64,000 nucleotides of DNA from Cupriavidus sp. P-10 (GTDB lineage Bacteria > Pseudomonadota > Gammaproteobacteria > Burkholderiales > Burkholderiaceae), in NCBI RefSeq assembly GCF_003402535.2, contig NZ_AP025172.1, positions 1,116,001 through 1,180,000 on the forward strand, given 5' to 3'. The notes under the pieces are model-generated. The model made no database searches, was not told where the DNA came from, and saw only the letters and a program-made list of their open reading frames with translations. Of the stretch, positions 44,002 to 53,221 are shown piece by piece (position 1 is the stretch's first letter; the number at the start of each line of letters is the position of its first letter). The position numbers and the translations under genes are program-made.

Positions 44002-44913
44002 ATGAATGTGACTCTAAAGCAACTGCAAGCGCTCGTATTGGTCGCGCGCTATGCCAGCTTCACCAAGGCGGCGGAGTCCATGCATCTCACCCAGTCAAGC
44101 GTGAGTCTGCTGGTCCGCGATCTCGAGGAAGCCCTCAATGCCAAATTGCTGGACCGCTCCACACGCTCGGTGGCATTAACGGAAATCGGGCAGGATCTCT
44201 TTGCAGGGGCCGAACGTATTCTCGGAGACGTTAGCCACGTCGTCACAAATGTGGGCGAATTGGTGGCCAGGCGGCGCGGCCGCGTGGTGCTGACCGCGCC
44301 GCTGGTTCTGTCGAGTACTTTTGTGCCGAGCGTGATTGCCGCGTTCCGTTCGCGCTACCCCGGCATCGAGCTACTGCTCAAAGACTCGCTGCCAGATCAG
44401 GTGCTGCCCCAGGTAGCGAACTCCGCGGCGGATATCGGTATCGGGACATTCGGCTCGACTCCCGACGGTGTGCACGCAACTATATTGTTCCGTGAACCCC
44501 TCGCCGCGGTCTTTCCTATCGGCCATGCGCTTGCGGAAAAGGCGCAACTAAACTGGTCCGATCTGCGGGACATGCCCTTGCTGGCGTTGCCACGTGGCAG
44601 CGTGCTCAGAGAACTTGCCGACAATGGACTGATCGCTGCCGGCCTGGAAGGCGAACCGGTCTTCGAGGCAACCTATGTCGGCACGCTGATCGGCCTGGTC
44701 AAGGCCGGCCTCGGTGTGGCGATCGTTCCGGGCTCTGCGACCGTGCTGGCGGATCAAAGCAAAATCACCTGGAAACGGCTCGACAATCCTGTCGTTGAGC
44801 GCGAGGTGTTTCTGATCCATCGTGGCGCAGGCTCGCTCTCTCCGGCGGCAGAAGCCTTGATCGAAACGATCCAGCAGGAAGCCTTAGCATTCTCGTGCGC
44901 CGTGACGGCATAG
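44002..44913 (+). CDS. LysR-family transcriptional regulator
   Basis: The 303-residue product opens with the LysR winged helix-turn-helix (about 1-60; FTKAAESMHLTQSSVSLLVR) and has the usual effector domain (about 88-295; RVVLTAPLVLSSTFVPSVIA; RYPGIELLLKDSLPDQ). Start ATG at 44002; a TTG 12 bases earlier is possible and neither has a clear Shine-Dalgarno. It is divergent from the Bug-GlcG pair, its likely target, with an AT-rich 112-bp spacer, and convergent with a second LysR gene that begins at 45835. The effector is likely the ligand of the Bug protein or its metabolite. Confidence 0.88.
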   Translation: MNVTLKQLQALVLVARYASFTKAAESMHLTQSSVSLLVRDLEEALNAKLLDRSTRSVALTEIGQDLFAGAERILGDVSHVVTNVGELVARRRGRVVLTAPLVLSSTFVPSVIAAFRSRYPGIELLLKDSLPDQVLPQVANSAADIGIGTFGSTPDGVHATILFREPLAAVFPIGHALAEKAQLNWSDLRDMPLLALPRGSVLRELADNGLIAAGLEGEPVFEATYVGTLIGLVKAGLGVAIVPGSATVLADQSKITWKRLDNPVVEREVFLIHRGAGSLSPAAEALIETIQQEALAFSCAVTA

Positions 44914-44929
44914 CCCGGCCTCGCCTGCG

Positions 44930-45835
44930 CTATGGCGTGACCACGCCAGGATCATTCTGGTAGTCACGCACGATGCCAAGAAATCCCTGCAGCACGGCAG
45001 ACGTGTCCCCCCGGCGATAGACACAACTCAGCTCAATGTCGCGCAACCTGGGGTCTCTCAAAGGCTTGTACACGACCCCCGGCAAACGGAGATTCGCTGC
45101 AGACTCAGGCGTGACGGCAAGTCCAAACCGGCTGGCGACCAGCGCGATACATGTCACCACGTCCTCTACCTCCTGCTCGATCCGCAGCCTGGCCCCTGCC
45201 AGCCGGAACGCTTCCGCGACCTCCTGCGCCATGCCATGCAACGGAAGATTCGGGTAAAGGATCATCGCCTCATTGTCTAGATCGGCAATTGAAATGGCAG
45301 CACGGCAGCACAGGGCATGGCCCTCGTAAAGTGCGACCAGATAGGGCTCGCGCAGAACCGGTTCCACAATCAGGTCCTCTTCTTCGGGAACCAGGCGGTT
45401 AAACGCAACCGTGATGCGGCGCTCCCGCAGCCCAACGATCTGCTCGCTCTTCGTCATGTTGTGAAGACCGATCTGGACTTCCGGCCGCGCGGTATGAAAC
45501 CGGGCCAACAGGCGGGGGATCACATTCAGGATCCCCGCGCCGAAAATTCCCACATCGAGCCGCCCTAGCAGGCCTGCGCCTGCGAGCCTGGCCTGCTCTT
45601 CCGCCAGCTGGGTCAGCGCCAGAATGTTGGGGACGTCCTGCATCAGCCGCTTCCCCGCCTCGGTGAGCTCTGTCCCGCGATTCCCGCGCTCAAACAGCCG
45701 CGTGCCGATCTGCTCCTCTAACGCGCGGATCTGTCGCGTCAAAGGGGGCTGCGCCATGTGCAACCGCTCAGCGGCCCGGCCAAAGTTGAGCTCTTCGGCC
45801 ACTGCCAGGAAGTAACGCATCTGCCGCACGTCCAT
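44930..45835 (-). CDS. LysR-family transcriptional regulator (CatM/BenM-like)
   Basis: The 301-residue product begins MDVRQMRYFLAVAEELNFGR and has the pattern AERLHMAQPPLTRQIRALEE, which is characteristic of the CatR/CatM/ClcR subgroup of LysR regulators that sense muconate-like acids. The effector domain occupies about 90-290. It is divergent from the meta-cleavage operon starting at 45953 (118-bp spacer), the classic arrangement for an activator of aromatic catabolism. Activation by a ring-cleavage intermediate is inferred from the subgroup. Confidence 0.9.
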   Translation of the reverse strand: MDVRQMRYFLAVAEELNFGRAAERLHMAQPPLTRQIRALEEQIGTRLFERGNRGTELTEAGKRLMQDVPNILALTQLAEEQARLAGAGLLGRLDVGIFGAGILNVIPRLLARFHTARPEVQIGLHNMTKSEQIVGLRERRITVAFNRLVPEEEDLIVEPVLREPYLVALYEGHALCCRAAISIADLDNEAMILYPNLPLHGMAQEVAEAFRLAGARLRIEQEVEDVVTCIALVASRFGLAVTPESAANLRLPGVVYKPLRDPRLRDIELSCVYRRGDTSAVLQGFLGIVRDYQNDPGVVTP

Positions 45836-45952
45836 GGTTGTCCCTTCGGCCGGATTTACGATACCGGAATGGTATCACCGGACGCGAAATCAGTATTGGA
45901 CTGGCATGGCAGCGCGCCGCAATACTTTCTCCAGATCTTTAGGAGGCTCGCT

Positions 45953-46162
45953 GTGCCAATCGTTCATATCTCCCTTGTCAGCGGTCGGGATGAGGCCGTC
46001 GTGAAGCGCTGCCTTAAGGCAGTTGCACAAACCGTTCATGAGACGTTGGGCGTCCCGCTTGAATCGATCCGCGTGTTCGCCACGCCCGTAGAACCCGCGC
46101 ACTGGGTCGTTGGTGATCGCGCCAAGGACGAGCCCCCCCTCACAAAGGAGGTATCCCAATGA
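45953..46162 (+). CDS. dmpI: 4-Oxalocrotonate tautomerase-family protein
   Basis: The 69-residue product starts with a GTG read as Met, followed by Pro (PIVHISLVSGRDEAVVKRCL); Pro1 is the catalytic base. AGGAGG lies 6 bases upstream and decides the start, because the longer frame is antisense to the LysR promoter. In meta-cleavage pathways this enzyme isomerises 2-hydroxymuconate to 2-oxo-3-hexenedioate. Its stop overlaps the ATG of the hydratase gene (ATGA, 46159-46162). It is the first gene of a five-gene operon for the lower meta pathway. The tautomerase at 37212 is a close paralogue. Confidence 0.88.
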   Translation: MPIVHISLVSGRDEAVVKRCLKAVAQTVHETLGVPLESIRVFATPVEPAHWVVGDRAKDEPPLTKEVSQ

Positions 46163-46962
46163 AGCCGACCGAAATCGCAGCGGCTGCCCTTGCATTGCGG
46201 CAAGCGGCGCAAACGCGCGAGTACATCGCCCCGTTACGCGAGAGCTATCCAGACATCACCATCGAATCTGCTTACGCAATCCAGCGTCTCAACACGATGC
46301 AGAAATGTGACGATGGTCATCGCATGGTGGGTTGCAAGATCGGCCTCACCTCCGTCGCGGTGCAGAGGCAGCTCGGCGTTGATCAGCCGGACTTCGGCAT
46401 GCTGTTTGATGACATGTGCTATGGCGATAGCGAGCCGATCCCTTTCGAGACGCTCACGCAGCCCAAGATCGAGGCTGAGATCGCGTTCGTGCTGGGACGG
46501 GATCTGACGATGCAGAATCCAGGACCGCTGGACGTCCTCAACGCCGTGGAATACCTGCTGCCTGCGCTGGAAGTCGTGGGAAGCCGGATTGCAGACTGGA
46601 ACATTCGCATCGCCGATACCATCGCCGACAACGCCTCCTCCTCGGCTTTCGTGCTCGGCACCACGCCGAAAAAACTCGGCGAGATCGACCTGCGTCTGTG
46701 CGGAATGGTACTCGAGCGCGCCGGTGACCTCGTGTCGACGGGCGCCGGCGCCGCATGCCTGGGCAACCCTCTGAACGCCGTCGTATGGCTTGCCCGCACG
46801 ATGGCCGGCTTCGGCACACCCTTGAAGGCAGGTTCGGTCGTCCTTTCAGGTGCATTGGGTCCGATGGCCACGGTCCGCGCAGGCGACATATTCGAGGCTC
46901 GCATCAGCGGCCTCGGGTCCGTCAGAGCCGTATTCGGCCAAACGACCGAGGGGGCAGCATGA
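46159..46962 (+). CDS. dmpE: 2-Oxopent-4-enoate hydratase (DmpE/XylJ/MhpD family)
   Basis: The 267-residue product is a FAH-superfamily hydratase with GCKIGLTSVAVQRQLGVDQP (about 58-77), QPDFGMLFDDM, the acidic metal site PKIEAEIAFVLG (about 101-112) and [15 protein letters not shown]. The GVxQPDFG pattern separates hydratases of the DmpE type from the decarboxylase that follows. It adds water to 2-hydroxypenta-2,4-dienoate, giving 4-hydroxy-2-oxovalerate, usually in a complex with the decarboxylase. Both its ends overlap neighbouring genes by 4 bases (ATGA), so translation is coupled. Confidence 0.9.
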   Translation: MKPTEIAAAALALRQAAQTREYIAPLRESYPDITIESAYAIQRLNTMQKCDDGHRMVGCKIGLTSVAVQRQLGVDQPDFGMLFDDMCYGDSEPIPFETLTQPKIEAEIAFVLGRDLTMQNPGPLDVLNAVEYLLPALEVVGSRIADWNIRIADTIADNASSSAFVLGTTPKKLGEIDLRLCGMVLERAGDLVSTGAGAACLGNPLNAVVWLARTMAGFGTPLKAGSVVLSGALGPMATVRAGDIFEARISGLGSVRAVFGQTTEGAA

Positions 46963-47726
46963 GCCAGTATTCCCGCTTCGCACGCATTCTCGATGAAGCC
47001 GCGCAGCACGCGCAGGCCGTCGCCCAATTCGATCCTGAGGGGGCGATGTCCCTCGCTGAAGCTTACGAAGTGCAGCGCACATCCATCCGATACCGACTGG
47101 ATCGCGGCGAAAAGCGCGTTGGCGTAAAGATGGGTTTTACCAGCCGCGCCAAGATGCTACAGATGGGCCTGTCCGACGTCATCTGGGGACGGTTGACCTC
47201 CGGCATGCTGATTGAAGAAGGTTCGACAATCGACTTCTCCCGCTTCGTGCATCCACGCGTCGAGCCAGAACTCGCCTTCGTCCTGCGCGCGCCGCTTTAC
47301 GGGCAGGTCACCCCAGCGCAGGCGCTCGCTGCCGTGGAAGCCATCGCGCCCGCTCTCGAAATCATCGATTCGCGCTATCAGGACTTCAAATTCTCGCTTC
47401 CCGAGGTCATTGCAGATAACGCCTCCTCAAGCGGCTTTGTCATCGGGCCATGGCAGGACCCACGCCAGGACTTCTCGAACCTCGGCCTCACGCTGTCGAT
47501 CGACGGGCGCACGGTACAGGCCGGCTCCACGGCCGCCTTGCTCGGACACCCGTTGCGTTCGCTGGTCGCTGCAGCGCGTCTTGCCGAACTCGCCGATGAG
47601 CCACTGCAAGCCGGATGGATCGTGATGGCCGGTGGCGCGACTCACGCCGAGTGGTTCAGGCCAGGGCAGTATGTCTCCGTCGAAATGGAGCGGTTTGGAC
47701 GCGCGGGCTTTCGCGTCGACAACTGA
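46959..47726 (+). CDS. dmpH: 4-Oxalocrotonate decarboxylase (DmpH/XylI family)
   Basis: The 255-residue product resembles the hydratase but has the decarboxylase pattern [29 protein letters not shown] and [20 protein letters not shown], with [20 protein letters not shown]. It decarboxylates 2-oxohex-3-enedioate to 2-hydroxypenta-2,4-dienoate, with Mg2+, and works together with the hydratase. The ATG overlaps the hydratase stop (46959-46962). A 35-bp gap separates it from the acylating dehydrogenase. The homology of DmpE and DmpH makes swapped labels a small risk; the motif comparison supports the order given. Confidence 0.88.
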   Translation: MSQYSRFARILDEAAQHAQAVAQFDPEGAMSLAEAYEVQRTSIRYRLDRGEKRVGVKMGFTSRAKMLQMGLSDVIWGRLTSGMLIEEGSTIDFSRFVHPRVEPELAFVLRAPLYGQVTPAQALAAVEAIAPALEIIDSRYQDFKFSLPEVIADNASSSGFVIGPWQDPRQDFSNLGLTLSIDGRTVQAGSTAALLGHPLRSLVAAARLAELADEPLQAGWIVMAGGATHAEWFRPGQYVSVEMERFGRAGFRVDN

Positions 47727-47761
47727 CACGCACGACGACACTGAGTTCTATGGAGACAGAC

Positions 47762-48724
47762 ATGCAGCAAAAGGTAAAGGTTGCGATCATTGGTCCGGGC
47801 AATATCGGCACCGATCTGATGATCAAGGTCATGCGCAACAGCAAGTATCTTGAAATGGGCGCCATGGTCGGCGTCGATCCAACGTCGGATGGCCTGGCCA
47901 GGGCATCCCGGCTCGGCGTAGCCACGACATCCGACGGTATCGAAGGACTGCTTCGACTCGATGCATTCCGTGGTATCGATATCGTCTTCGATGCGACATC
48001 TGCAAGCGCTCACGCGCGCCACAATGAGGTCCTGCAACGTGCAGGCGTGCAGGTCATCGATCTCACGCCCGCGGCGATCGGCCCGTATGTCATTCCGGCA
48101 ATCAATCTCGAGGAGGTGGATTCGCCGAACATGAACATGGTCACGTGCGGTGGGCAAGCGACGATTCCAATGGTGGCCGCCGTGTCGCGCGTCGCCAAGG
48201 TCCACTATGCCGAGATCGTTGCATCGATAGCGAGCAAGTCCGCGGGACCCGGCACACGCGCAAACATCGACGAGTTCACCGAGACGACTCGTAAGGCGAT
48301 TGAGCAGATTGGTGGAGCCGAACGCGGCAAGGCCATCATCGTGCTGAATCCGGCGGAGCCGCCTTTGATCATGCGCGATACGGTCTTCGTGCTTTCGGAA
48401 CCGGCCGACCGTCAAGCCGTGGAACAAAGCATCGCCAACATGGTGACGGCCGTTCAGTCTTACGTACCGGGCTACCGTCTGAAGCAGGCGGTCCAGTTTG
48501 ACGACATTCCTGCAGACAAGCCGATCAATGTGTCAGGGCTCGGCCTGCGCCATGGGCTCAAAACCTCGGTATTCCTCGAGGTGGAAGGGGCGGCGCACTA
48601 TCTTCCCGCCTATGCGGGAAATCTGGACATCATGACCTCCGCGGCGTTGGCCTGTGGAGACCTCATGGCGCGTCGCCGCATGGCCGCGGGCATCGCGCGT
48701 AGCGCAAAGGATTGCACGCAATGA
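47762..48724 (+). CDS. dmpF: Acetaldehyde dehydrogenase (acylating)
   Basis: The 320-residue product has the NAD-binding motif [12 protein letters not shown] (about 8-19) and the catalytic Cys in [13 protein letters not shown] (about residue 130), plus [15 protein letters not shown] for the CoA site. It converts acetaldehyde to acetyl-CoA and is half of the DmpFG channelling complex with the aldolase. The ATG at 47762 is chosen because GGAGA lies 5 bases upstream; the ATG at 47750 just overlaps that motif. Its stop overlaps the aldolase ATG (ATGA, 48721-48724). It is the fourth gene of the operon. Confidence 0.94.
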   Translation: MQQKVKVAIIGPGNIGTDLMIKVMRNSKYLEMGAMVGVDPTSDGLARASRLGVATTSDGIEGLLRLDAFRGIDIVFDATSASAHARHNEVLQRAGVQVIDLTPAAIGPYVIPAINLEEVDSPNMNMVTCGGQATIPMVAAVSRVAKVHYAEIVASIASKSAGPGTRANIDEFTETTRKAIEQIGGAERGKAIIVLNPAEPPLIMRDTVFVLSEPADRQAVEQSIANMVTAVQSYVPGYRLKQAVQFDDIPADKPINVSGLGLRHGLKTSVFLEVEGAAHYLPAYAGNLDIMTSAALACGDLMARRRMAAGIARSAKDCTQ

Positions 48725-49746
48725 ACGACAGCAAGCGAATCTACGTCTCGGATGTCACGCTGCGCGACGGCAGCCACGCAGTACGCCATCAGTACAGCCT
48801 CGACAATGTGAAGGCGATCGCCGCAGCGCTGGATCGGGCCGGCGTCGACAGTATAGAGGTCGCGCATGGCGACGGGCTGGAAGGATCCAGCTTCAATTAC
48901 GGCTTTGGCGCCCACACGGACGTCGCCTGGATTGCGGCCGCAGCGGAGTCAGTACAGAGCGCGGCAATTGCGACGCTATTGCTACCGGGCATCGGGACCA
49001 CTCATGATCTGCGCAATGCGTTTGATGCCGGCGCTCGAGTGGTCCGCGTGGCGACACATTGCACCGAGGCGGACGTCTCACGCCAGCACCTGGAATACGC
49101 ACGTGAGCTCGGTATGGACGCCGTCGGCTTCCTGATGATGAGTCACATGACAACGCCGCAGAATCTCGCAACACAAGCGAAGCTGATGGAAAGCTACGGC
49201 GCGACATGCGTATATGTCGTTGATTCGGGCGGTGCATTGGGAATGAGCGACGTCCGCGACCGCTTCCGTGCATTCAAGGACGTGCTGAATCCGGAGACAG
49301 AAACGGGTATCCACGCGCACCACAATCTGAGCCTCGGGGTCGCGAACTCCCTGATTGCGCTCGAGGAGGGTTGCACACGCGTTGACGCGAGCCTTGCCGG
49401 GATGGGTGCCGGTGCGGGCAATGCCCCGCTGGAGGTATTTATCGCCGCTGCGGAACGCCAGGGGTGGAGTCACGGCTGCGACCTGTACGGCCTCATGGAT
49501 GCGGCGGACGACTTGGTCCGTCCGCTCCAAGATCGCCCGGTCCGCGTAGACCGCGAAACGCTTGCGTTGGGCTATGCCGGCGTTTATTCCAGCTTCCTGC
49601 GCCACGCGGAAATCGCGGCCGACAAGTATGGCCTCAAGACCGTGGACATCCTGGTCGAACTTGGTCGCCGCAAGATGGTAGGCGGCCAGGAGGACATGAT
49701 CGTCGATGTGGCGCTGGATCTGCTGCGGGACGCCACGCCTCGGTGA
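48721..49746 (+). CDS. dmpG: 4-Hydroxy-2-oxovalerate aldolase
   Basis: The 341-residue product begins with the HMGL-like motif [20 protein letters not shown], has [13 protein letters not shown] [18 protein letters not shown], and ends with the DmpG channel-forming C-terminal domain (about 275-341; [20 protein letters not shown]). The Mn2+ ligands (Asp in LRDG and the HAHHN pair) are present. It splits 4-hydroxy-2-oxovalerate into pyruvate and acetaldehyde, the latter passed directly to DmpF. It is the last gene of the operon: a perfect-stem terminator begins 36 bp after its stop. This completes the route from 2-hydroxymuconate to pyruvate and acetyl-CoA. Confidence 0.94.
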   Translation: MNDSKRIYVSDVTLRDGSHAVRHQYSLDNVKAIAAALDRAGVDSIEVAHGDGLEGSSFNYGFGAHTDVAWIAAAAESVQSAAIATLLLPGIGTTHDLRNAFDAGARVVRVATHCTEADVSRQHLEYARELGMDAVGFLMMSHMTTPQNLATQAKLMESYGATCVYVVDSGGALGMSDVRDRFRAFKDVLNPETETGIHAHHNLSLGVANSLIALEEGCTRVDASLAGMGAGAGNAPLEVFIAAAERQGWSHGCDLYGLMDAADDLVRPLQDRPVRVDRETLALGYAGVYSSFLRHAEIAADKYGLKTVDILVELGRRKMVGGQEDMIVDVALDLLRDATPR

Positions 49747-49781
49747 GCGCGGCCGGGCGTTGTGCGAACAGCTCTTTGGTG

Positions 49782-49813
49782 GGGACAACCGAACGAGGTT
49801 GTCCCTTCTTTTA
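49782..49813 (+). terminator. Rho-independent terminator after the meta-cleavage operon
   Basis: GGGACAACC pairs perfectly with GGTTGTCCC around the loop GAACGA, followed by TTCTTTT. It separates the meta operon from the molybdenum-hydroxylase genes, which therefore need their own promoter or readthrough. Confidence 0.8.
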
Positions 49814-49825
49814 ATTGGAGCGCTG

Positions 49826-50299
49826 ATGATAACTTTCAAACTCAACGTCAATGGCAAGCCCCACACCGTCAGTGCGGACGGCGATACGCCGCTGCTCTAT
49901 GTCCTTCGCAACGAGCTAGGCCTCCATGGCCCAAAGTTTGGATGCGGACTTGGCCAGTGCGGCGCGTGCACGGTGCTGCTGAATGGGACAGCTACGAGGT
50001 CCTGCCTGCTTCCTGTGTCCACACTTCCAGGCGCGAACATTGTGACGCTTGAGGGCTTGGGCACTCCCGAGCGCCCTCACCCATTGCAAAGTGCCTTCAT
50101 CAAGGAACAAGCCGTCCAGTGCGGATACTGCATTAACGGCATGGTAATGAGCGCTGCAGGCCTGCTCAGATCCAACGCTAATCCAGGCGAAAGCGAGATT
50201 CGCGAAGCACTGGCCGGCAACCTTTGCCGCTGTGGCACCCATACCCGCATCATCAAGGCGGTGCGGCGCGCCGCAGCGTTCCCCAAGGAGGAAATCTGA
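49826..50299 (+). CDS. (2Fe-2S) small subunit of a molybdenum hydroxylase
   Basis: The 157-residue product has a plant-type ferredoxin [2Fe-2S] site (FGCGLGQCGACTVLLNG) and a second xanthine-dehydrogenase-type cluster domain (QCGYCINGMVMSA and GNLCRCGTHTRI). It passes electrons from the molybdenum subunit to an acceptor. The ATG at 49826 has TTGGAG 5 bases upstream. The large subunit begins right after its stop (TGA at 50297-50299, ATG at 50300), so they are co-translated. It resembles the small subunit of two-component (IorA/QorA-type) hydroxylases; no FAD subunit is present. Confidence 0.93.
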   Translation: MITFKLNVNGKPHTVSADGDTPLLYVLRNELGLHGPKFGCGLGQCGACTVLLNGTATRSCLLPVSTLPGANIVTLEGLGTPERPHPLQSAFIKEQAVQCGYCINGMVMSAAGLLRSNANPGESEIREALAGNLCRCGTHTRIIKAVRRAAAFPKEEI

Positions 50300-52501
50300 A
50301 TGGACCGCCGAGACTTCCTCAAGGGGATGGGCGGGCTGGTGATATCGTTCTCCTTCAGCACCCGTGCCTTGGCGCAGAACGCCGACTCAGGCCGCCCTAT
50401 TGCTTCGCCCAAGCCCATGGGAAAGAACCAACTGGATGCGTGGCTCCGCATCGGCAAGGACGGTCGGGTCATGGTGTACAGCGGCAAGGTCGATCTTGGA
50501 ACAGGGACCCGCACGGCGCTCGCGCAGATGGTTGCAGATGAGCTGGACGTTGCCTTTGACCGGATCGAGCTCGTCATGGGTGACACGCTGCTGACCGTCG
50601 ACCAGGGACAGACCGCGGGAAGCCTGACCATCCAGGACGGTGGGACTACACTCAGGCGAGCTGCCGCATGCGCCCGGCGGGCGATGACGCAATACGCCGC
50701 AGCGCGGTGGGGCGTGCCTCCGGAGACGTTGACCGTGAGCAACGGCATTATCTCGGCAGGTCCGGAACGGCAGATTCCATACACCGAAGTCGTTGCGGCG
50801 CAAAGCTTCGATGTACCACTGGACAGCTACGTCCCACTGAAGCCACCCGGCAGCCGGCGTCTCGTGGGGCAATCGGTCAGTCGTGTCGATATTCCCGACA
50901 AGCTAAGTGGGCGTTTCACTTACATGCAGGACTTCAAGCTGCCTGGAATGCTGCATGCCCGAGTGATCCGCCCCAGCGGCCCGGCCGCGCGCCTGGTTGG
51001 CTTTGATGCCGCATCCGTCAAGGGCGTCAGAGACCTCGTGCGCATCGTCCACAAAGAAAACTATCTTGCGGTTGTCTGCAAGTCCGAGTGGAGCGCTGTG
51101 AAGGCAGCACGGATGCTAAAGGTCAACTGGCTAAGCGCCGAGAATTTTCCTGATCAATCTGCCCTGACCGAATACTGGCGCTCCCTGCCGGTTCGGAGTG
51201 TGGAACGGCCCGCTGCAAAGGGACAAGTCTCGCCCGCACTCGGTCAGGCCAAGCAGAGATTGAAGGCCACCTATACGTTTGCACCGCACACGCACGGCTC
51301 GATTGGCCCGGCAAGTGCCGTTGCGGATTTCAAGGAGGGACGCTGCACGATCTGGTCAGCGTCCCAGGCTACCCACTCATTGCAGGGAGAAATCGCGAGC
51401 GTGCTCGGCGTCGACAAGGCTCAGGTTCGCTTGATCTATCTGGACGGCGCTGGCTGCTACGGCAGAAACGGCCACGAAGACTGTGCGGCCGATGCAGCAT
51501 TCATCTCCCAGGCCATCGCTCAACCGGTGCGCGTTCAGTGGATGCGTGCCGACGAGCACGGTTGGGATCCGAAGAGTCCGCCGACTGTGGTGGATTTCGA
51601 AGGCGGGATCGATGAAAACGGGCGACCTACCGCCTGGAAGTCCGACTTCTACCTTGCAGCGGCACAGGGCACGCTCAGCGAATTTCCCCTGCTGGCGGCA
51701 ACCCTCTCTGGGCAAAAGCGTACAGGGTATATCACCGCACAGATCCAAAAGAACGCCGAAGTCCTCTATGCCTTTCCAAATATCGTCACAAACGTCCATC
51801 GGATGCAGGACCGGGCGTTTCGTACATCGCACTTGCGATCTCCGGGCCGGCTGCAGAATTCTTTCGCCAATGAGGCGTTCTTCGATGAAATGGCGACTGC
51901 AGCTGGCGCCGATCCGCTAGCGTGGCGTCTTGAGTATCTTTCTGATACTCGCGCCCGCACTGTACTGGAGGATGTCGCTCGTATGTCGGCATGGCAGTAC
52001 CGCCCCGCCCCTACGCCGGCGCAGTTAAGCGGCGGCAGTGCACGGGGTCGCGGCCTTGCCTTTCTTCGCTACGACAATGATCGAACGTACGTCGCTACGG
52101 TTCTGGACGTCGAGGTTGATCTGAAGAGCGGAAAGGTCCGCGTGACCGACGTATGGTGTAGTCAAGACTGCGGCCAGGTGATCAACCCTGACGGCGCCCG
52201 CAATCAGATTGAGGGAGGGATTGTGCAGACTATCAGCCGGGTTCTTCTTGAGGAAGTCCGATTCGATCGCGATCGGATCACGACCACTGATTGGTCCACC
52301 TACCCCATCCTGCGATTCCCTGAAGTACCGAACATTTCCATCAGCCTGATCGACAGGCCGGAAGCGGTGCCTTGGGGGGTGGGCGAAATGGCGCCTGCGA
52401 CGATCCCGGGCGCTATCTCCAATGCCATATTCAATGCGACAGGCATCCGCATGCGGTCCGTCCCATTCTTGCCTGAGAAAGTGCTCGCGCTCTTGAAGTG
52501 A
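50300..52501 (+). CDS. Molybdopterin-binding large subunit of an aldehyde oxidase/isoquinoline 1-oxidoreductase-type hydroxylase
   Basis: The 733-residue product begins with a twin-arginine signal (MDRRDFLKGMGGLVISFSFS), so the folded enzyme with its partner is probably exported to the periplasm. The molybdopterin-binding domain follows, with MVADELDVAFDRIELVMGD and QGQTAGSLTIQDGG. The catalytic Glu is expected near 696 in WGVGEMAPATIPG. It hydroxylates an N-heterocycle or oxidises an aldehyde using water. Adjacent meta-cleavage genes suggest a heteroaromatic substrate, but the terminator between them weakens that link. A chaperone for cofactor insertion is not in the window. Confidence 0.92.
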   Translation: MDRRDFLKGMGGLVISFSFSTRALAQNADSGRPIASPKPMGKNQLDAWLRIGKDGRVMVYSGKVDLGTGTRTALAQMVADELDVAFDRIELVMGDTLLTVDQGQTAGSLTIQDGGTTLRRAAACARRAMTQYAAARWGVPPETLTVSNGIISAGPERQIPYTEVVAAQSFDVPLDSYVPLKPPGSRRLVGQSVSRVDIPDKLSGRFTYMQDFKLPGMLHARVIRPSGPAARLVGFDAASVKGVRDLVRIVHKENYLAVVCKSEWSAVKAARMLKVNWLSAENFPDQSALTEYWRSLPVRSVERPAAKGQVSPALGQAKQRLKATYTFAPHTHGSIGPASAVADFKEGRCTIWSASQATHSLQGEIASVLGVDKAQVRLIYLDGAGCYGRNGHEDCAADAAFISQAIAQPVRVQWMRADEHGWDPKSPPTVVDFEGGIDENGRPTAWKSDFYLAAAQGTLSEFPLLAATLSGQKRTGYITAQIQKNAEVLYAFPNIVTNVHRMQDRAFRTSHLRSPGRLQNSFANEAFFDEMATAAGADPLAWRLEYLSDTRARTVLEDVARMSAWQYRPAPTPAQLSGGSARGRGLAFLRYDNDRTYVATVLDVEVDLKSGKVRVTDVWCSQDCGQVINPDGARNQIEGGIVQTISRVLLEEVRFDRDRITTTDWSTYPILRFPEVPNISISLIDRPEAVPWGVGEMAPATIPGAISNAIFNATGIRMRSVPFLPEKVLALLK

Positions 52502-52554
52502 CAAAACACTGCCTCTAGCGGGCCGTCTCGCGACCGATCCACGGTAGCGCCAGC

Positions 52555-52588
52555 GGGCGCGTTCCCCCGCGCTGCGGGGCGGGCGCCC
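52555..52588 (+). terminator. Nested GC hairpin after the molybdenum hydroxylase, possible terminator
   Basis: The inner stem CCCCGC/GCGGGG (loop GCT) sits within an outer stem GGGCGC/GCGCCC starting 54 bp after the large-subunit stop. There is no T-run. Confidence 0.4.
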
Positions 52589-53186
52589 GTCCGATGCGCC
52601 CAACGGTAGCGCTTCAGAATCGACGCCTCACGCAGATCACCGTGTTGAATTAGTCGTGGGTCCACACCTCCTCGCAAACCTTGGCCACATGAGCGGCGGC
52701 CAGTTCGAGCCAAAGCATGCGCCTTCGGCACGACCAGCATCGTCTAACCCTTCGAATATGGTCGCCGAGCTGGTGAAAGGTGCGAACGTTACGCGCAATG
52801 GTGGCGGCTGATCGAGTAGTGGTCGTGGCATGTGAAGAGGAAAATCCGCCGCGGGTAGGCTCAGACTATTATTTCATGATCGTGAAACTAATCCTCCACG
52901 GCAAGGCACTCACCAGTCTGATGCAAGCTAAGCATAGCGTTGACCTTGCCATCATGGCGATTAATTGCATTTAAAAAAACGGTTTCGTCAGTTTACGTGG
53001 GACGCTCCACTGCCCCGAAGAGGCGACCATGGCGTTAGTCGCATTGACTTTGCTTCGAGGTGAGATTACCCACCTTGTTCACTCTGGAAAGCATCCGCGC
53101 CATGGCTGTTTCGGCAGCGCCAAGTAGCCGAAGATCCACAAATGAAACGGGGGCAAGAGGCCCCTCGCGGGGCGTGAGGTTATACT
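52589..53186. other. Intergenic region with possible remnants
   Basis: About 600 bases separate the hydroxylase hairpin from the GntR gene. A minus-strand piece near 52640-52760 (FEGLDDAGRAEGACFGSNWP) looks protein-like but lacks a start and a family. TGCGAACGTTACGC near 52780 resembles half of the LacI-type operator only by chance-level matching. The part from about 52860 is AT-richer, as in promoter regions. Confidence 0.4.
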
Positions 53187-53199
53187 GTTGTCATACAGC
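53187..53199. promoter_or_regulatory. GntR-type operator candidate upstream of gntR
   Basis: GTTGTCATACAGC matches GTTGTCGTACAAC at 54105-54117 in 11 of 13 positions and fits the TTGTnnnACAA-like form of FadR-subfamily sites. It lies 22 bp upstream of the gntR ATG, fitting autoregulation. Confidence 0.55.
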
Positions 53200-53221
53200 C
53201 TTTCCTCGTCCGTACGCCACC

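Noticed and set aside
52775..52795. TGCGAACGTTACGC, a look-alike of the LacI-type operator
   Set aside because: It matches at only about 10 of 14 positions, is not palindromic, and has no promoter or relevant gene.
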